64,000 nucleotides of DNA from positions 1-64,000 of the forward strand of contig NZ_PEDM01000008.1 in assembly GCF_002742685.1 (NCBI RefSeq), read 5' to 3'. Below, piece by piece: positions 8,497 to 16,016 of the stretch. The notes under the pieces are model-generated. The model saw nothing but the letters and a program-made list of their open reading frames with translations, was not told where the DNA came from and searched no databases. Both the position numbers and the translations under genes were made by a program. Position 1 is the stretch's first letter; every line of letters starts with the position of its first letter. The DNA is from Anoxybacillus flavithermus. GTDB lineage: Bacteria > Bacillota > Bacilli > Bacillales > Anoxybacillaceae.

Positions 8497-9699
8497 ATGC
8501 AAGCAAATGTTGAACAACGTACAAATATGCAAACTGTCGTGTATCCGATTTTAATTTCCATTAGTATTGGTCATTTATTGAATGACGCGATGCAAGCTGT
8601 TGTTCCGGCTTTATTTCCGATTTTAGAGTCGTCAATGAAATTGTCCTATACACAAATTGGTTGGATTGCATTTACGCTGAATATGACTTCTTCTATTTTA
8701 CAGCCGGTTGTCGGATTGTTTTCCGACCGCTATCCATCGCCGAGTTTTTTGCCGCTCGGCATGGGAGCGAGCATGTTAGGGATGATCGGGTTGGCGTTTG
8801 CGCCTAATTTTTTCTTTGTTTTATTGTCCGTTTTATTTATCGGATTAGGATCAGCTGTATTTCACCCAGAAGGTTCGCGTGTCGTTTATTTTGCTGCGCG
8901 GGCGAGAAGGGGATTCGCACAATCCATTTACCAACTCGGTGGCAATACAGGGAATGCCCTTGCTCCGCTATTTACAGCACTGATTTTTGTTCCATTTGGT
9001 CAAAAGGGAGCAAGTTGGTTTGTCATTGTTGCGGCGTTAGGAATGGCTGTTTTATTTTGGGTGTCAAAATGGTACGCTCTTCAGTTGCATCAACTGAAAA
9101 ATCGTCCGAACAGAACAATAGAAGGAAAGAAGCATGCAAGCAAACGAATTATATTTGCCCTCGTTCTTCTCGTGTTGCTAGTATTTGCACGTTCGTGGTA
9201 TTATGCAGGAATTTCAAATTATTATCAATTTTATTTAACGAAATATTATCATATTTCGATTCGTGAAGCGCAGCTTTATTTGTTTGTTTTTATGATTGCA
9301 GGGGCAATCGGTACCGTTTTTGGCGGTCCGCTTGCTGATCGATTTGGGAGACGAAATTTAATTTTTGCATCCACGCTTGGTACGGCACCGTTTGCACTCA
9401 TTTTGCCATATGTGCCGCTTCATTTTGTTTTGCCAATTGTTTTTGTCACAGGCTTCATTTTATCGTCTAGTTTCGCTACTTTTGTTGTTTATGCACAAGA
9501 GTTACTTCCAGGAAATGTCGGGATGGCTTCTGGATTAATTGTTGGTCTCGCATTTGGAATGGGAGCGCTTGGAGCAGTTGCACTTGGCAAAATCGCAGAT
9601 GTGTATACGCTAAAAACACTTATGGTCATGTGTAGCTTTCTTCCTTTGTTTGGCGTGTTGACATTTTGGTTGCCGAAAGATGTACGTGTTGCTCAGTAA
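8497..9699 (+). CDS. fsr: MFS efflux transporter, fosmidomycin-resistance type
   Basis: The 400-residue, 12-helix major facilitator protein begins with the Fsr-type first helix (ISIGHLLNDAMQAVVPALFPIL). It has the MFS loop motif GLFSDRYPSP between helices 2 and 3 and its second copy, DRFGRR, mid-protein. Fsr of E. coli exports fosmidomycin, and other substrates are possible. The ATG follows AGGGAGAGGA. A single-gene unit with terminators on both sides. No local regulator is evident. Confidence 0.82.
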   Translation: MQANVEQRTNMQTVVYPILISISIGHLLNDAMQAVVPALFPILESSMKLSYTQIGWIAFTLNMTSSILQPVVGLFSDRYPSPSFLPLGMGASMLGMIGLAFAPNFFFVLLSVLFIGLGSAVFHPEGSRVVYFAARARRGFAQSIYQLGGNTGNALAPLFTALIFVPFGQKGASWFVIVAALGMAVLFWVSKWYALQLHQLKNRPNRTIEGKKHASKRIIFALVLLVLLVFARSWYYAGISNYYQFYLTKYYHISIREAQLYLFVFMIAGAIGTVFGGPLADRFGRRNLIFASTLGTAPFALILPYVPLHFVLPIVFVTGFILSSSFATFVVYAQELLPGNVGMASGLIVGLAFGMGALGAVALGKIADVYTLKTLMVMCSFLPLFGVLTFWLPKDVRVAQ

Positions 9700-9704
9700 A
9701 ATCT

Positions 9705-9730
9705 AGCTTGCCCGTTTTCATGGGCAAGCT
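9705..9730. terminator. Shared terminator between fsr and the pirin operon
   Basis: AGCTTGCCC (9705-9713) pairs with GGGCAAGCT (9722-9730). On the minus strand the stem is followed by AGATTTT, so it fits the pirin operon better. It lies between two converging genes. Confidence 0.6.
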
Positions 9731-9735
9731 GGCAA

Positions 9736-10440
9736 CTACGGTAAGTCGATAAGCATAAAACGGCTGTTTATGTTCGCTGTTATGTGCAATTGTGTGATAT
9801 CTGTTATACGAGCGGCATCACGACGTTGTAAAATCGTATCATCATTTAACACAAGTTCTCCCTCAATCACAAACACATACATTCGACGTCCTTGTTGTTG
9901 GTGAAATGTAAGTTGTTTGTTATTTTCTAAATCGGATAAATACATGGTTAGATCTTGGTGAATGTAGGCAACTTGCTCACCGGCTTGTTTTTTTGAAACA
10001 ATAGGCAATAAGCGATTTTTCATTTTTGCAATATCATATGAAACTTGTTCGTATGCTGGGGTAAGACCGTACGTTTCAGGTAAAAACCAAAGCTGTAGAA
10101 GGTTGACTTCGTCGGTAGTAGACGGATTCATTTCTGAATGTACAATGCCTGTTCCAGCTGTCATTCGTTGTACTTCACCAAATGAGATGATGCGATGATT
10201 ACCAAGATTATCGCGATGTTCGAGCTGTCCTTTTAAGACGACTGTCACAATTTCCATTTCCTGATGAGGATGTGCGCCAAAGCCACGTTGTGGCGCGATG
10301 ATATCATCGTTAAATACGCGTAATGGACCAAAGTTCATATTTTTTCGATCAAAATATTCAGCAAATGAAAAGCTAAAATAACTTTGTAACCAACCGTGGT
10401 TCGATTCAAAGCGTTCATGTGCACGATATACGTGAATCAT
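9736..10440 (-). CDS. Pirin-family bicupin protein
   Basis: The 234-residue bicupin carries the pirin metal site: H57 and H59 (AHPHQEMEI), H101 and E103 (GIVHSEMN). Bacterial pirins of this type (YhaK, YhhW) bind Fe and some cleave quercetin, a flavonol with a catechol ring. It is the last gene of an operon with the DoxX gene 16 bp upstream and the MhqR-like repressor. A role in quinone or catechol stress is therefore inferred. Length is normal. Confidence 0.88.
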   Translation of the reverse strand: MIHVYRAHERFESNHGWLQSYFSFSFAEYFDRKNMNFGPLRVFNDDIIAPQRGFGAHPHQEMEIVTVVLKGQLEHRDNLGNHRIISFGEVQRMTAGTGIVHSEMNPSTTDEVNLLQLWFLPETYGLTPAYEQVSYDIAKMKNRLLPIVSKKQAGEQVAYIHQDLTMYLSDLENNKQLTFHQQQGRRMYVFVIEGELVLNDDTILQRRDAARITDITQLHITANINSRFMLIDLP

Positions 10441-10456
10441 TGAAAAATCCCCTTCC

Positions 10457-10855
10457 TTATTTCATGAGTGCATCAAGTGAATAGTCGCCTGCACCGATAA
10501 GAGCAATGCCAATCACAACGACAATTAAAATAAAATTGTACTCAAATCCATTTTGTGTAATCCAAAATCCATTTGGTGCATGTACTTTTACAATGGCAAC
10601 GAACATCGTTGCGGCGATTAACAAAGCTGCAAATGGGGTGAACAACCCAAGCGCAAACAATAACCCTCCAACGAACTCAGCTAATCCAGCAATGAGGGCC
10701 ATTGTCACCCCGGGCTTTAGTCCAATAGATTCAAGCCATCCTCCCGTTCCTTTTAAGCCATATCCTCCAAACCATCCGAATAATTTTTGAGCACCGTGAC
10801 CCATAAAAGTTAAACCGACAGCTAGACGAATAAGTAAAATACCGATGTGCATCAT
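10457..10855 (-). CDS. DoxX-family membrane protein, MhqP-like
   Basis: The 132-residue protein has four membrane helices and the DoxX pattern (LIRLAVGLTFMGHGAQKLFGWFGG, then GLAEFVGGLLFALGLFTPFAA). The start is placed at ATG 10855, 8 bp after AGGAG. An in-frame ATG at 10888 lies inside the operator and has no ribosome site. In B. subtilis the DoxX-like MhqP is encoded with quinone-detoxifying enzymes under MhqR. The adjacent repressor and the operator at 10875-10892 point to the same regulon here. Confidence 0.82.
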   Translation of the reverse strand: MMHIGILLIRLAVGLTFMGHGAQKLFGWFGGYGLKGTGGWLESIGLKPGVTMALIAGLAEFVGGLLFALGLFTPFAALLIAATMFVAIVKVHAPNGFWITQNGFEYNFILIVVVIGIALIGAGDYSLDALMK

Positions 10856-10874
10856 AATCATTTCTCCTTTCGTA

Positions 10875-10892
10875 TATCTTGATTTCAAGATA
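10875..10892 (-). promoter_or_regulatory. MhqR-type operator upstream of doxX-pirin
   Basis: The 18-bp palindrome TATCTTGATTTCAAGATA has 8-bp half-sites around a 2-bp centre. It recurs base for base at 11366-11383 before the repressor gene. It lies about 20 bp upstream of the doxX start. Confidence 0.75.
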
Positions 10893-10911
10893 AAAGTTGT
10901 GCGATAGGCCT

Positions 10912-11352
10912 TTAAAAAGGCGCTAATGAAAGACCTATCTTTTTGAGCAAGTGAATCGCCATTTCTTTTTCATCTGTGGATAAAGATTGGAAAATCTCCG
11001 TCATTTTCTGTGCGTGCTGTGGGAAAATGTGATCCATTAGTGCTTTTCCTTCTTCTGTAATGACAGCGTACGTAATGCGGCGGTCCTTTTCACAACGTTG
11101 CCGGACGATATATCCTTTTTCTTCGAGTTTGTCGATGACGTATGTCATGCTTCCGCTTGTCAGCAAAATTTTATCACCGATTTGCTGGATCGGCTGCGCT
11201 CCTTTATGATACAACAAATCAAGAACGCCAAACTCCGTTGGATTTAGTCCGTAACGTTGAATGTCATGTTTTACATGTTCCGACACCGCCTTATGTGCTC
11301 TAGAAAGGACAATAAATAATTTTAATGATAATGTTTGATCGTTTTGGCTCAT
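10912..11352 (-). CDS. mhqR: MarR-family repressor, MhqR-like
   Basis: The 146-residue MarR protein has a winged helix between about residues 35 and 105. It contains LNPTEFGVLDLLYHKGAQPIQQIGDKI and the wing segment EKDRRITYAVITEEG. These segments and the length closely recall B. subtilis MhqR (YkvE), which represses quinone and hydroquinone resistance genes. The start is ATG 11352, 9 bp after AAAGG. Upstream in-frame TTG and ATG codons overlap or crowd that site. It heads the mhqR-doxX-pirin transcription unit. No cysteine-based switch is obvious. Confidence 0.8.
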   Translation of the reverse strand: MSQNDQTLSLKLFIVLSRAHKAVSEHVKHDIQRYGLNPTEFGVLDLLYHKGAQPIQQIGDKILLTSGSMTYVIDKLEEKGYIVRQRCEKDRRITYAVITEEGKALMDHIFPQHAQKMTEIFQSLSTDEKEMAIHLLKKIGLSLAPF

Positions 11353-11365
11353 ATGCATCAACCTT

Positions 11366-11383
11366 TATCTTGATTTCAAGATA
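11366..11383 (-). promoter_or_regulatory. MhqR-type operator in the mhqR promoter
   Basis: This is the same 18-bp palindrome as at 10875-10892. It starts immediately downstream of the -10 hexamer (11384-11389), so bound repressor would cover the transcription start. Confidence 0.8.
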
Positions 11384-11413
11384 ATTATAAACTTACGAAA
11401 AGTAAGTTGTCAA
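11384..11413 (-). promoter_or_regulatory. Consensus sigma-A promoter of mhqR with a palindromic spacer
   Basis: TTGACA (11413-11408) and TATAAT (11389-11384) are both perfect and 18 bp apart. The spacer is itself an inverted repeat, AACTTAC-N5-GTAAGTT (11390-11408). It resembles the TTAC/GTAA sites of MarR/DUF24 (YodB, CatR) quinone sensors and could be a second operator. Confidence 0.7.
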
Positions 11414-11443
11414 CGATTAATATGTCATCGGGATGCAAAGAGA

Positions 11444-11474
11444 AAGAAGGTGTCAGTGATTCCGACACCTTCTT
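11444..11474. terminator. Terminator between scdA and mhqR
   Basis: An 11-bp stem (11444-11454 with 11464-11474) with T-rich flanks on both strands. It lies downstream of scdA on the minus strand. Confidence 0.65.
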
Positions 11475-11538
11475 GAATTTTTTGTGATAAATGACTATAC
11501 CTAAATAAAGAGGGGTTTTCTAAGATATTTGTTAAATG

Positions 11539-12249
11539 TCATTTTCCGCGTAGAATACGTGGAAATAAAATGTTATTTTCTAAATGAATATGAGTAAATA
11601 AATCATTCTCCAATGCTTCAAGGCGATTGTACACTAGTCGATACGTTCCGCAAGCGTCGACGGGAAGAGTAAAGTCGTTTGTCACTTCTCGAATACGTTT
11701 AATTATATCACCCGCACGTTCATGTTCAGCTGTAAGCTCTTCAATTGCTAGTCTCATTATTTGCTCGTTTTCTTTTGTCGGAGATGTTTCAAATTGTATA
11801 ATAAGCGGAAATACATCTTTTTCTTCCTTCATCAGATGTTGCTCTAGCTCAATTTTTAACTCATGAAACAATCGGTGCACTTGAATTAAGTGCGGCTGTG
11901 TCGGACCATGAACGCGTGCTACTTTTGTTACATATGGAGTAAGTTGAGGCAATTCTTCTAATAAAAATTGATGATGTGTTTGAATAATGTGATCGATTAA
12001 CTCTTTGTATGAAACTTCTAACCAATTTTTTTCTACCTTTTCAAGCGATTTTTCATACATTGATTGTAGCTCGTTTAAAATTGTTTCTATATCTAATTGC
12101 TTTTCAGTGACCACATCAGATAAAGAGCGATTTCCACCACAACAAAAATCAATTTTATATGCTCTAAACAAATCGCCCGCTTTTGGAAATATAGCTACAA
12201 TTTCACCAACTGTTGATTGTGCGGTAAATAATTTTTTCATCGTTTTCAC
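11539..12249 (-). CDS. scdA: Iron-sulfur cluster repair di-iron protein (RIC)
   Basis: The 236-residue protein has the N-terminal ScdA domain with the FCCGG motif (C36, C37) and a C-terminal hemerythrin-like four-helix domain. That domain carries repeated His/Glu ligands (THHQF, HRLFHELK, HLMKEEKDVFP, EHERAGD, HIHLENNILFP). Family members (ScdA, YtfE, DnrN) repair Fe-S clusters damaged by nitric oxide or oxidants. It is a single-gene unit whose promoter has an ideally placed Fnr box, so induction under oxygen limitation is inferred. Confidence 0.92.
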   Translation of the reverse strand: MKTMKKLFTAQSTVGEIVAIFPKAGDLFRAYKIDFCCGGNRSLSDVVTEKQLDIETILNELQSMYEKSLEKVEKNWLEVSYKELIDHIIQTHHQFLLEELPQLTPYVTKVARVHGPTQPHLIQVHRLFHELKIELEQHLMKEEKDVFPLIIQFETSPTKENEQIMRLAIEELTAEHERAGDIIKRIREVTNDFTLPVDACGTYRLVYNRLEALENDLFTHIHLENNILFPRILRGK

Positions 12250-12278
12250 CCTCCGAAATGGATTTATATCACAATGTA

Positions 12279-12321
12279 ATCATATCTCTTTTTTTAGTTG
12301 ATTGTTGTGATGATCGTCACA
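12279..12321 (-). promoter_or_regulatory. Fnr-type promoter of scdA
   Basis: The palindrome TGTGA-TGATCG-TCACA (12306-12321) matches the Fnr consensus TGTGA-N6-TCACA. A -10 TATGAT occupies 12284-12279 on the minus strand. This puts the box centre near -41.5 from the predicted start at about 12272, the class used by B. subtilis Fnr. No good -35 is present, as expected for an activated promoter. A Crp-like protein could bind the same site. Confidence 0.65.
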
Positions 12322-12424
12322 TGATCATTGTGATTTTGAAAAAGCTGTGACAAACAGTAAGAGGATATTGAGTGTGAATGAATCATTTTCCATATATCTT
12401 TTGGAATGTTGAGCGTCATATCGT

Positions 12425-12500
12425 TTGAGAGATTTTCCAACAATTAGATAATGATAGATTAATAAATCTCTGCTAGTCTTGTAAGCGAGCAACAGACTAG
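12425..12500 (+). promoter_or_regulatory. Promoter and leader hairpin of the cell-wall hydrolase
   Basis: TTGAGA (12425-12430) and GATAAT (12447-12452) are 16 bp apart. Downstream, CTAGTCT (12473-12479) pairs with AGACTAG (12494-12500), and the 3' arm touches the AGGAGGG ribosome site at 12499-12505. Confidence 0.45.
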
Positions 12501-12510
12501 GAGGGATAAC

Positions 12511-13098
12511 ATGAGGAAATTACTAGCACTTGCTTCTCTGTTTGTAGCTACCATCTTTGTCTCAACAACTGAAACTTTTGCGCAAACGACAGTTCATTAT
12601 GTCAAGCAAGGGGAGACGTTTTGGACGATCGCAAAACATTACAATGTTCCATTGCTAGAGTTACAACGAATCAATCAAAAACAAACAGATGTTTTATTTG
12701 TTGGAGAAACGCTACGCATCCCGCAACCTATTTCTCAAGCTGATAAAGATTTATTGGCCCGTCTTGTTCATGCAGAAGCAAAAGGGGAACCATATGCAGG
12801 GAAAGTGGCGGTGGCAACGGTCGTTTTGAACCGTGTCGATCATCCGAGTTTTCCAAATACGATTCGCCAAGTCATTTATGATCGTTCCGGAGGATATTAC
12901 GCATTTACTCCTGTACAAAATGGTGAAATTAATAAGCCGGCAGATCGTGAAGCATATCGAGCGGTCGAAGAAGCCATTGCTTTTCGCGGTTTAGGAAGTG
13001 GTTCATTATATTTTTACAATCCAAAAACGGCGAAAAGCGAATGGATCCGTTCACGTCAAGTGACAGTTATTATTGGAAATCATGTATTTGCGAAATAA
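12511..13098 (+). CDS. Secreted LysM cell-wall hydrolase, SleB/YkvT-like
   Basis: The 195-residue protein has a signal peptide (about 1-25, cleavage near TFA-Q), one LysM peptidoglycan-binding domain (about 28-71), and a Hydrolase_2 domain from about 80 to the end. The presumed catalytic Glu is E89 in LVHAEAKGEP, followed by VAVATVVLNRV. The family includes spore cortex lytic SleB and CwlJ and the vegetative YkvT. The signal peptide plus LysM layout matches YkvT. It is a single-gene unit. Confidence 0.85.
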   Translation: MRKLLALASLFVATIFVSTTETFAQTTVHYVKQGETFWTIAKHYNVPLLELQRINQKQTDVLFVGETLRIPQPISQADKDLLARLVHAEAKGEPYAGKVAVATVVLNRVDHPSFPNTIRQVIYDRSGGYYAFTPVQNGEINKPADREAYRAVEEAIAFRGLGSGSLYFYNPKTAKSEWIRSRQVTVIIGNHVFAK

Positions 13099-13124
13099 AA
13101 GGTTTATTTCATATGATTGAAGCG

Positions 13125-13158
13125 AAAGGTGTCCCCAAAGTTTTTGGGACACCTTTTT
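13125..13158. terminator. Terminator between the hydrolase and the Arc-like gene
   Basis: AAAGGTGTCCC-AAA pairs with TTT-GGGACACCTTT, then T5. It separates two converging genes and overlaps the last codon of the minus-strand gene. Confidence 0.75.
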
Positions 13159-13318
13159 ACTTCTTATTTTCTTTCAAACGTCCTTCGCGTTTTGCTGCTT
13201 CACGAAGTAAAAATTCGATATGAGCATTCACGCTTCGAAATTCATCTTGTGCCCAGCGTTCGATGATTTCATACAACTTTGGATCAATTCGTAGCGGGAA
13301 GTTTTTTTTCTTTGTCAT
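13157..13318 (-). CDS. Arc-like ribbon-helix-helix DNA-binding protein
   Basis: The 53-residue basic protein has the ribbon-helix-helix pattern: a short strand (KNFPLRID) followed by two helices (PKLYEIIERWAQDEF, VNAHIEFLLREAAKRE). The start is ATG 13318, with GGTGAA 5 bp upstream. An upstream in-frame start lies inside the preceding gene. It begins 13 bp after the SPFH gene stops and is surely cotranscribed with it. No toxin-like partner is present, so an antitoxin role is not supported. Its targets are unknown. Confidence 0.75.
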   Translation of the reverse strand: MTKKKNFPLRIDPKLYEIIERWAQDEFRSVNAHIEFLLREAAKREGRLKENKK

Positions 13319-13331
13319 TTCGTATTCACCG

Positions 13332-14177
13332 TCAGTATAACGTTCCAGCATTGATGACAGGCTGTGCTCCACGATCAGAAATGATTGCTACCATTAAATT
13401 ATTAACCATATTAGCCTTTCTTTCTTCATCTAATTGTAAGTGAGCCTCTTTGTCAAGTTGTTCAATTGCCATTTTCGCCATTGAAACAGCCCCTTCGACA
13501 ATTTTTTTCCGTGCTGCTAAAATGGCGGCAGCTTGTTGGCGTTGTAACATGGCACTTGCGATTTCTGTTGAGTAAGCCAAGTGTGTTAGACGTGCTTCGA
13601 TAACTTCAACACCAGCAACCCCCAACCGCTCTTGTAGCTCTTTTGCTAATACTTCTGAAACAATATCGGCATTTCCACGAAGTGAAATATCTTCAGTTTC
13701 AAATGTGTCATATGGGTATTTTGTTGCGACGTGACGAATGGCTGTTTCACTCTGAATTTCAACGAATTGTTCATAGTGATCTACATCAAACATCGCCTTT
13801 GCTGAATCAACGACTTTAAAAACGACGACAGCTGCAATTTCAATCGGGTTTCCTTCAATGTCATTTACTTTTAGCTTTGCGCTATTAAAGTTGCGAACAC
13901 GTAATGAAACGGTTTTGCGAACGCTAAGTGGGACAGTTAGAAATAAACCGCTATCACGAATAGTCCCGATATATTTCCCGAAAAAGATGACGACTTTTGC
14001 TTGATTAGGCTGAACCATTGTCATCCCTGTTGATAATAGGAAAGCAAGAAAAATAAACGAAATCGGAAGAACAAGTTCCAGCTCCATAAAAAATCGCCAA
14101 ACAGCACCTGCGAGCAACACGATGATGAAAAATAAAGCGAGAAAACCATTTACATACCATGCTTTTGTTTCTTTCAC
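13332..14177 (-). CDS. SPFH/band 7 membrane protein
   Basis: This protein of about 281 residues has two N-terminal membrane helices. These are followed by an SPFH (band 7) domain (about 45-215: VQPNQAKVVIFFGKYIGTIRDSGL to EARLTHLAYSTEIASAMLQRQQA) and an Ala/Glu-rich coiled coil. SPFH proteins scaffold membrane microdomains and oligomerise through the coiled coil. The start is GTG 14177, 6 bp after AGGAGGG. An upstream in-frame ATG lacks that spacing. It is transcribed divergently from the TetR-controlled ABC operon. Confidence 0.85.
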   Translation of the reverse strand: MKETKAWYVNGFLALFFIIVLLAGAVWRFFMELELVLPISFIFLAFLLSTGMTMVQPNQAKVVIFFGKYIGTIRDSGLFLTVPLSVRKTVSLRVRNFNSAKLKVNDIEGNPIEIAAVVVFKVVDSAKAMFDVDHYEQFVEIQSETAIRHVATKYPYDTFETEDISLRGNADIVSEVLAKELQERLGVAGVEVIEARLTHLAYSTEIASAMLQRQQAAAILAARKKIVEGAVSMAKMAIEQLDKEAHLQLDEERKANMVNNLMVAIISDRGAQPVINAGTLY

Positions 14178-14249
14178 GTTTTTCCCTCCTAACATCATAA
14201 AGATATTTTTATGATATCATATTTTCTATTATATGTAAATGTATTTTAA

Positions 14250-14298
14250 TTGACTAACCAGTCAAAGCTCTATATAATGGAATTGACTTATTAGTCAA
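14250..14298 (+). promoter_or_regulatory. TetR-type double operator around a consensus promoter
   Basis: TTGACT-AACC-AGTCAA (14250-14265) and TTGACT-TATT-AGTCAA (14283-14298) are the same palindrome 33 bp apart. TTGACT at 14250 also serves as the -35, with TATAAT at 14273-14278 after 17 bp. One operator covers the -35 and the other the start point. The tetR gene is third in the operon, so autorepression is inferred. Confidence 0.8.
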
Positions 14299-14327
14299 TA
14301 AATAAGTGATGCCGGGGAGGCGGAATA

Positions 14328-15200
14328 ATGGGCATTGTTGATGTTAAACAATTAACGAAAATGTACAAAAACAATCGAGGGATTGACGGTGTTACATTTT
14401 CAATTGAGGAAGGAGAAATTTTTGGGTTTATTGGCCCAAATGGAGCAGGAAAAAGCACAACGATTCGCACATTACTAAACTTCATCTATCCAACGAGCGG
14501 TAGTGCTACAATTTTCGGAAAAGATATTGTGAAAGATGCAAAAGAAATTCGGAGATATGTCGGCTACTTACCTTCTGAAGTGCATTATTATGACGATATG
14601 AAAGTAATTGATTTACTGACGTATTCTGCAGCATTTTACAAAGTATCAGATCGACGATTAAAACAGTTAGCCGAACGACTTGATTTAGATATGTATAAAA
14701 AAATTGAAGATTTATCATTTGGAAATCGAAAAAAAGTCGGTATCGTTCAGGCGCTTTTACACGAGCCGAAATTATTAATTTTAGATGAACCAACAGGTGG
14801 ATTAGATCCGCTTATGCAGCATACATTTTTTGAACTTCTTTTGGAAGAACGGAAAAAAGGAGTGACGATTTTCTTCTCCTCGCACATTCTTTCCGAAGTA
14901 CAAAAACTTTGCGATCGTGTAGCAATTATTAAAGAAGGAAAATTAATTCAAGTGGAAACGATTGAACATTTAACGAAAAACCATTTGAAACATGTGACGA
15001 TCGTGTTTGAAGAAGGGCAACATATGACCTTTGATTTGGCGGGTGTTGTAAACAAAGAAGTGAAAGGCAATGAGATGACGATGCTATATAAAGGAGATAT
15101 GAATGAACTGATCGCCCTATTGTACAGCTTGCGCATAAAAGATGTGTCGATTAGCGAGCCATCTTTAGAAGATGTGTTTATGCACTATTACGAAAAGTGA
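14328..15200 (+). CDS. ABC transporter ATP-binding protein (drug/antibiotic exporter type)
   Basis: The 290-residue ATPase has Walker A GPNGAGKST at about 36-44, a degenerate signature LSFGNRKKV, Walker B LLILDEPTGGLDP, and the H-loop HILSE. The C-terminal third is the extension typical of CcmA/BcrA-type exporters. It pairs with the ABC-2 permease that starts 11 bp downstream. The TetR regulator in the same operon suggests a ligand-induced drug or lipid exporter. The substrate cannot be read. Confidence 0.9.
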   Translation: MGIVDVKQLTKMYKNNRGIDGVTFSIEEGEIFGFIGPNGAGKSTTIRTLLNFIYPTSGSATIFGKDIVKDAKEIRRYVGYLPSEVHYYDDMKVIDLLTYSAAFYKVSDRRLKQLAERLDLDMYKKIEDLSFGNRKKVGIVQALLHEPKLLILDEPTGGLDPLMQHTFFELLLEERKKGVTIFFSSHILSEVQKLCDRVAIIKEGKLIQVETIEHLTKNHLKHVTIVFEEGQHMTFDLAGVVNKEVKGNEMTMLYKGDMNELIALLYSLRIKDVSISEPSLEDVFMHYYEK

Positions 15201-15210
15201 GGGATGGACG

Positions 15211-16005
15211 ATGTTTAAACGTGAATGGAAGAGAAACGCAAAATCTTTAATGATTTGGAGTATCGTACTTGGTGGTCTTGTGTTTTTGACATTAAGCATT
15301 TTCCCACAGTTTGCGGAGCAGCAAAAAGAAGTAACAAAACTTCTTCAATCATTGCCGCCAGCGATGATTAAGGCGTTTGGGATGGATCAACTAAGCATGG
15401 GCGATTTAACCGGGTATTACGGTGTTCGTGTATATATGATGACGACGTTACTCGGTAGTGTTTATGCAGCGATGTTAGCTGCCAACATCGTTGCAAAAGA
15501 GGAAAACGATAAAACGATTGAATTTTTACTCGCTAAACCGATAACAAGGAGAGAAATTTTAACGAATAAATGGCTTGTTGTGGTGGTGAATATCCTTATT
15601 TTAAATGCGGTTTCTTTGCTCGTTAGTTTGATTGGTTTTCAAATGGCTAAAGAATACGATGTTTCATTAAAAGCCATTTATTTATTGACGTTAGCAACTG
15701 TATTCCTTCACTTTACGTTTGCGTCCATAGCATTTTTCTTATCAACGATGATGCGTAAAACGAGAAATGCATCATCATTTGCCCTTGGACTTGTCTTTGT
15801 TACTTATTTTATGAATATGATGTCAAGTATTTCTGAAGATTTATCGTTTTTAAAATATGTGAGTCCGTTTAAATATGTCGATGCGGCACCGATTATTAAT
15901 GAGCTTGAAATTGATCCATTATATATGGTCTTAATGATTGTGATCATTAGTATAAGTATTGTTTCAGCATATATCATTTATAAAAAGAAAGATATTGTCG
16001 TGTAA
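15211..16005 (+). CDS. ABC-2 type permease
   Basis: The 264-residue protein has about six membrane helices and the ABC-2 permease layout: a large loop after helix 1 and the segment ANIVAKEENDKTIEFLLAKPITRREILTNKW after helix 2. The start is ATG 15211, preceded by GAGGGATGG. It is the membrane partner of the ATPase encoded just upstream and is followed 11 bp later by tetR. Confidence 0.88.
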   Translation: MFKREWKRNAKSLMIWSIVLGGLVFLTLSIFPQFAEQQKEVTKLLQSLPPAMIKAFGMDQLSMGDLTGYYGVRVYMMTTLLGSVYAAMLAANIVAKEENDKTIEFLLAKPITRREILTNKWLVVVVNILILNAVSLLVSLIGFQMAKEYDVSLKAIYLLTLATVFLHFTFASIAFFLSTMMRKTRNASSFALGLVFVTYFMNMMSSISEDLSFLKYVSPFKYVDAAPIINELEIDPLYMVLMIVIISISIVSAYIIYKKKDIVV

Positions 16006-16016
16006 GGGTGATTTTA

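Noticed and set aside
13157-13318. Arc-like protein as an antitoxin
   Set aside because: No toxin-like ORF is adjacent. The partner is an SPFH membrane protein, so a toxin-antitoxin label is not supported.
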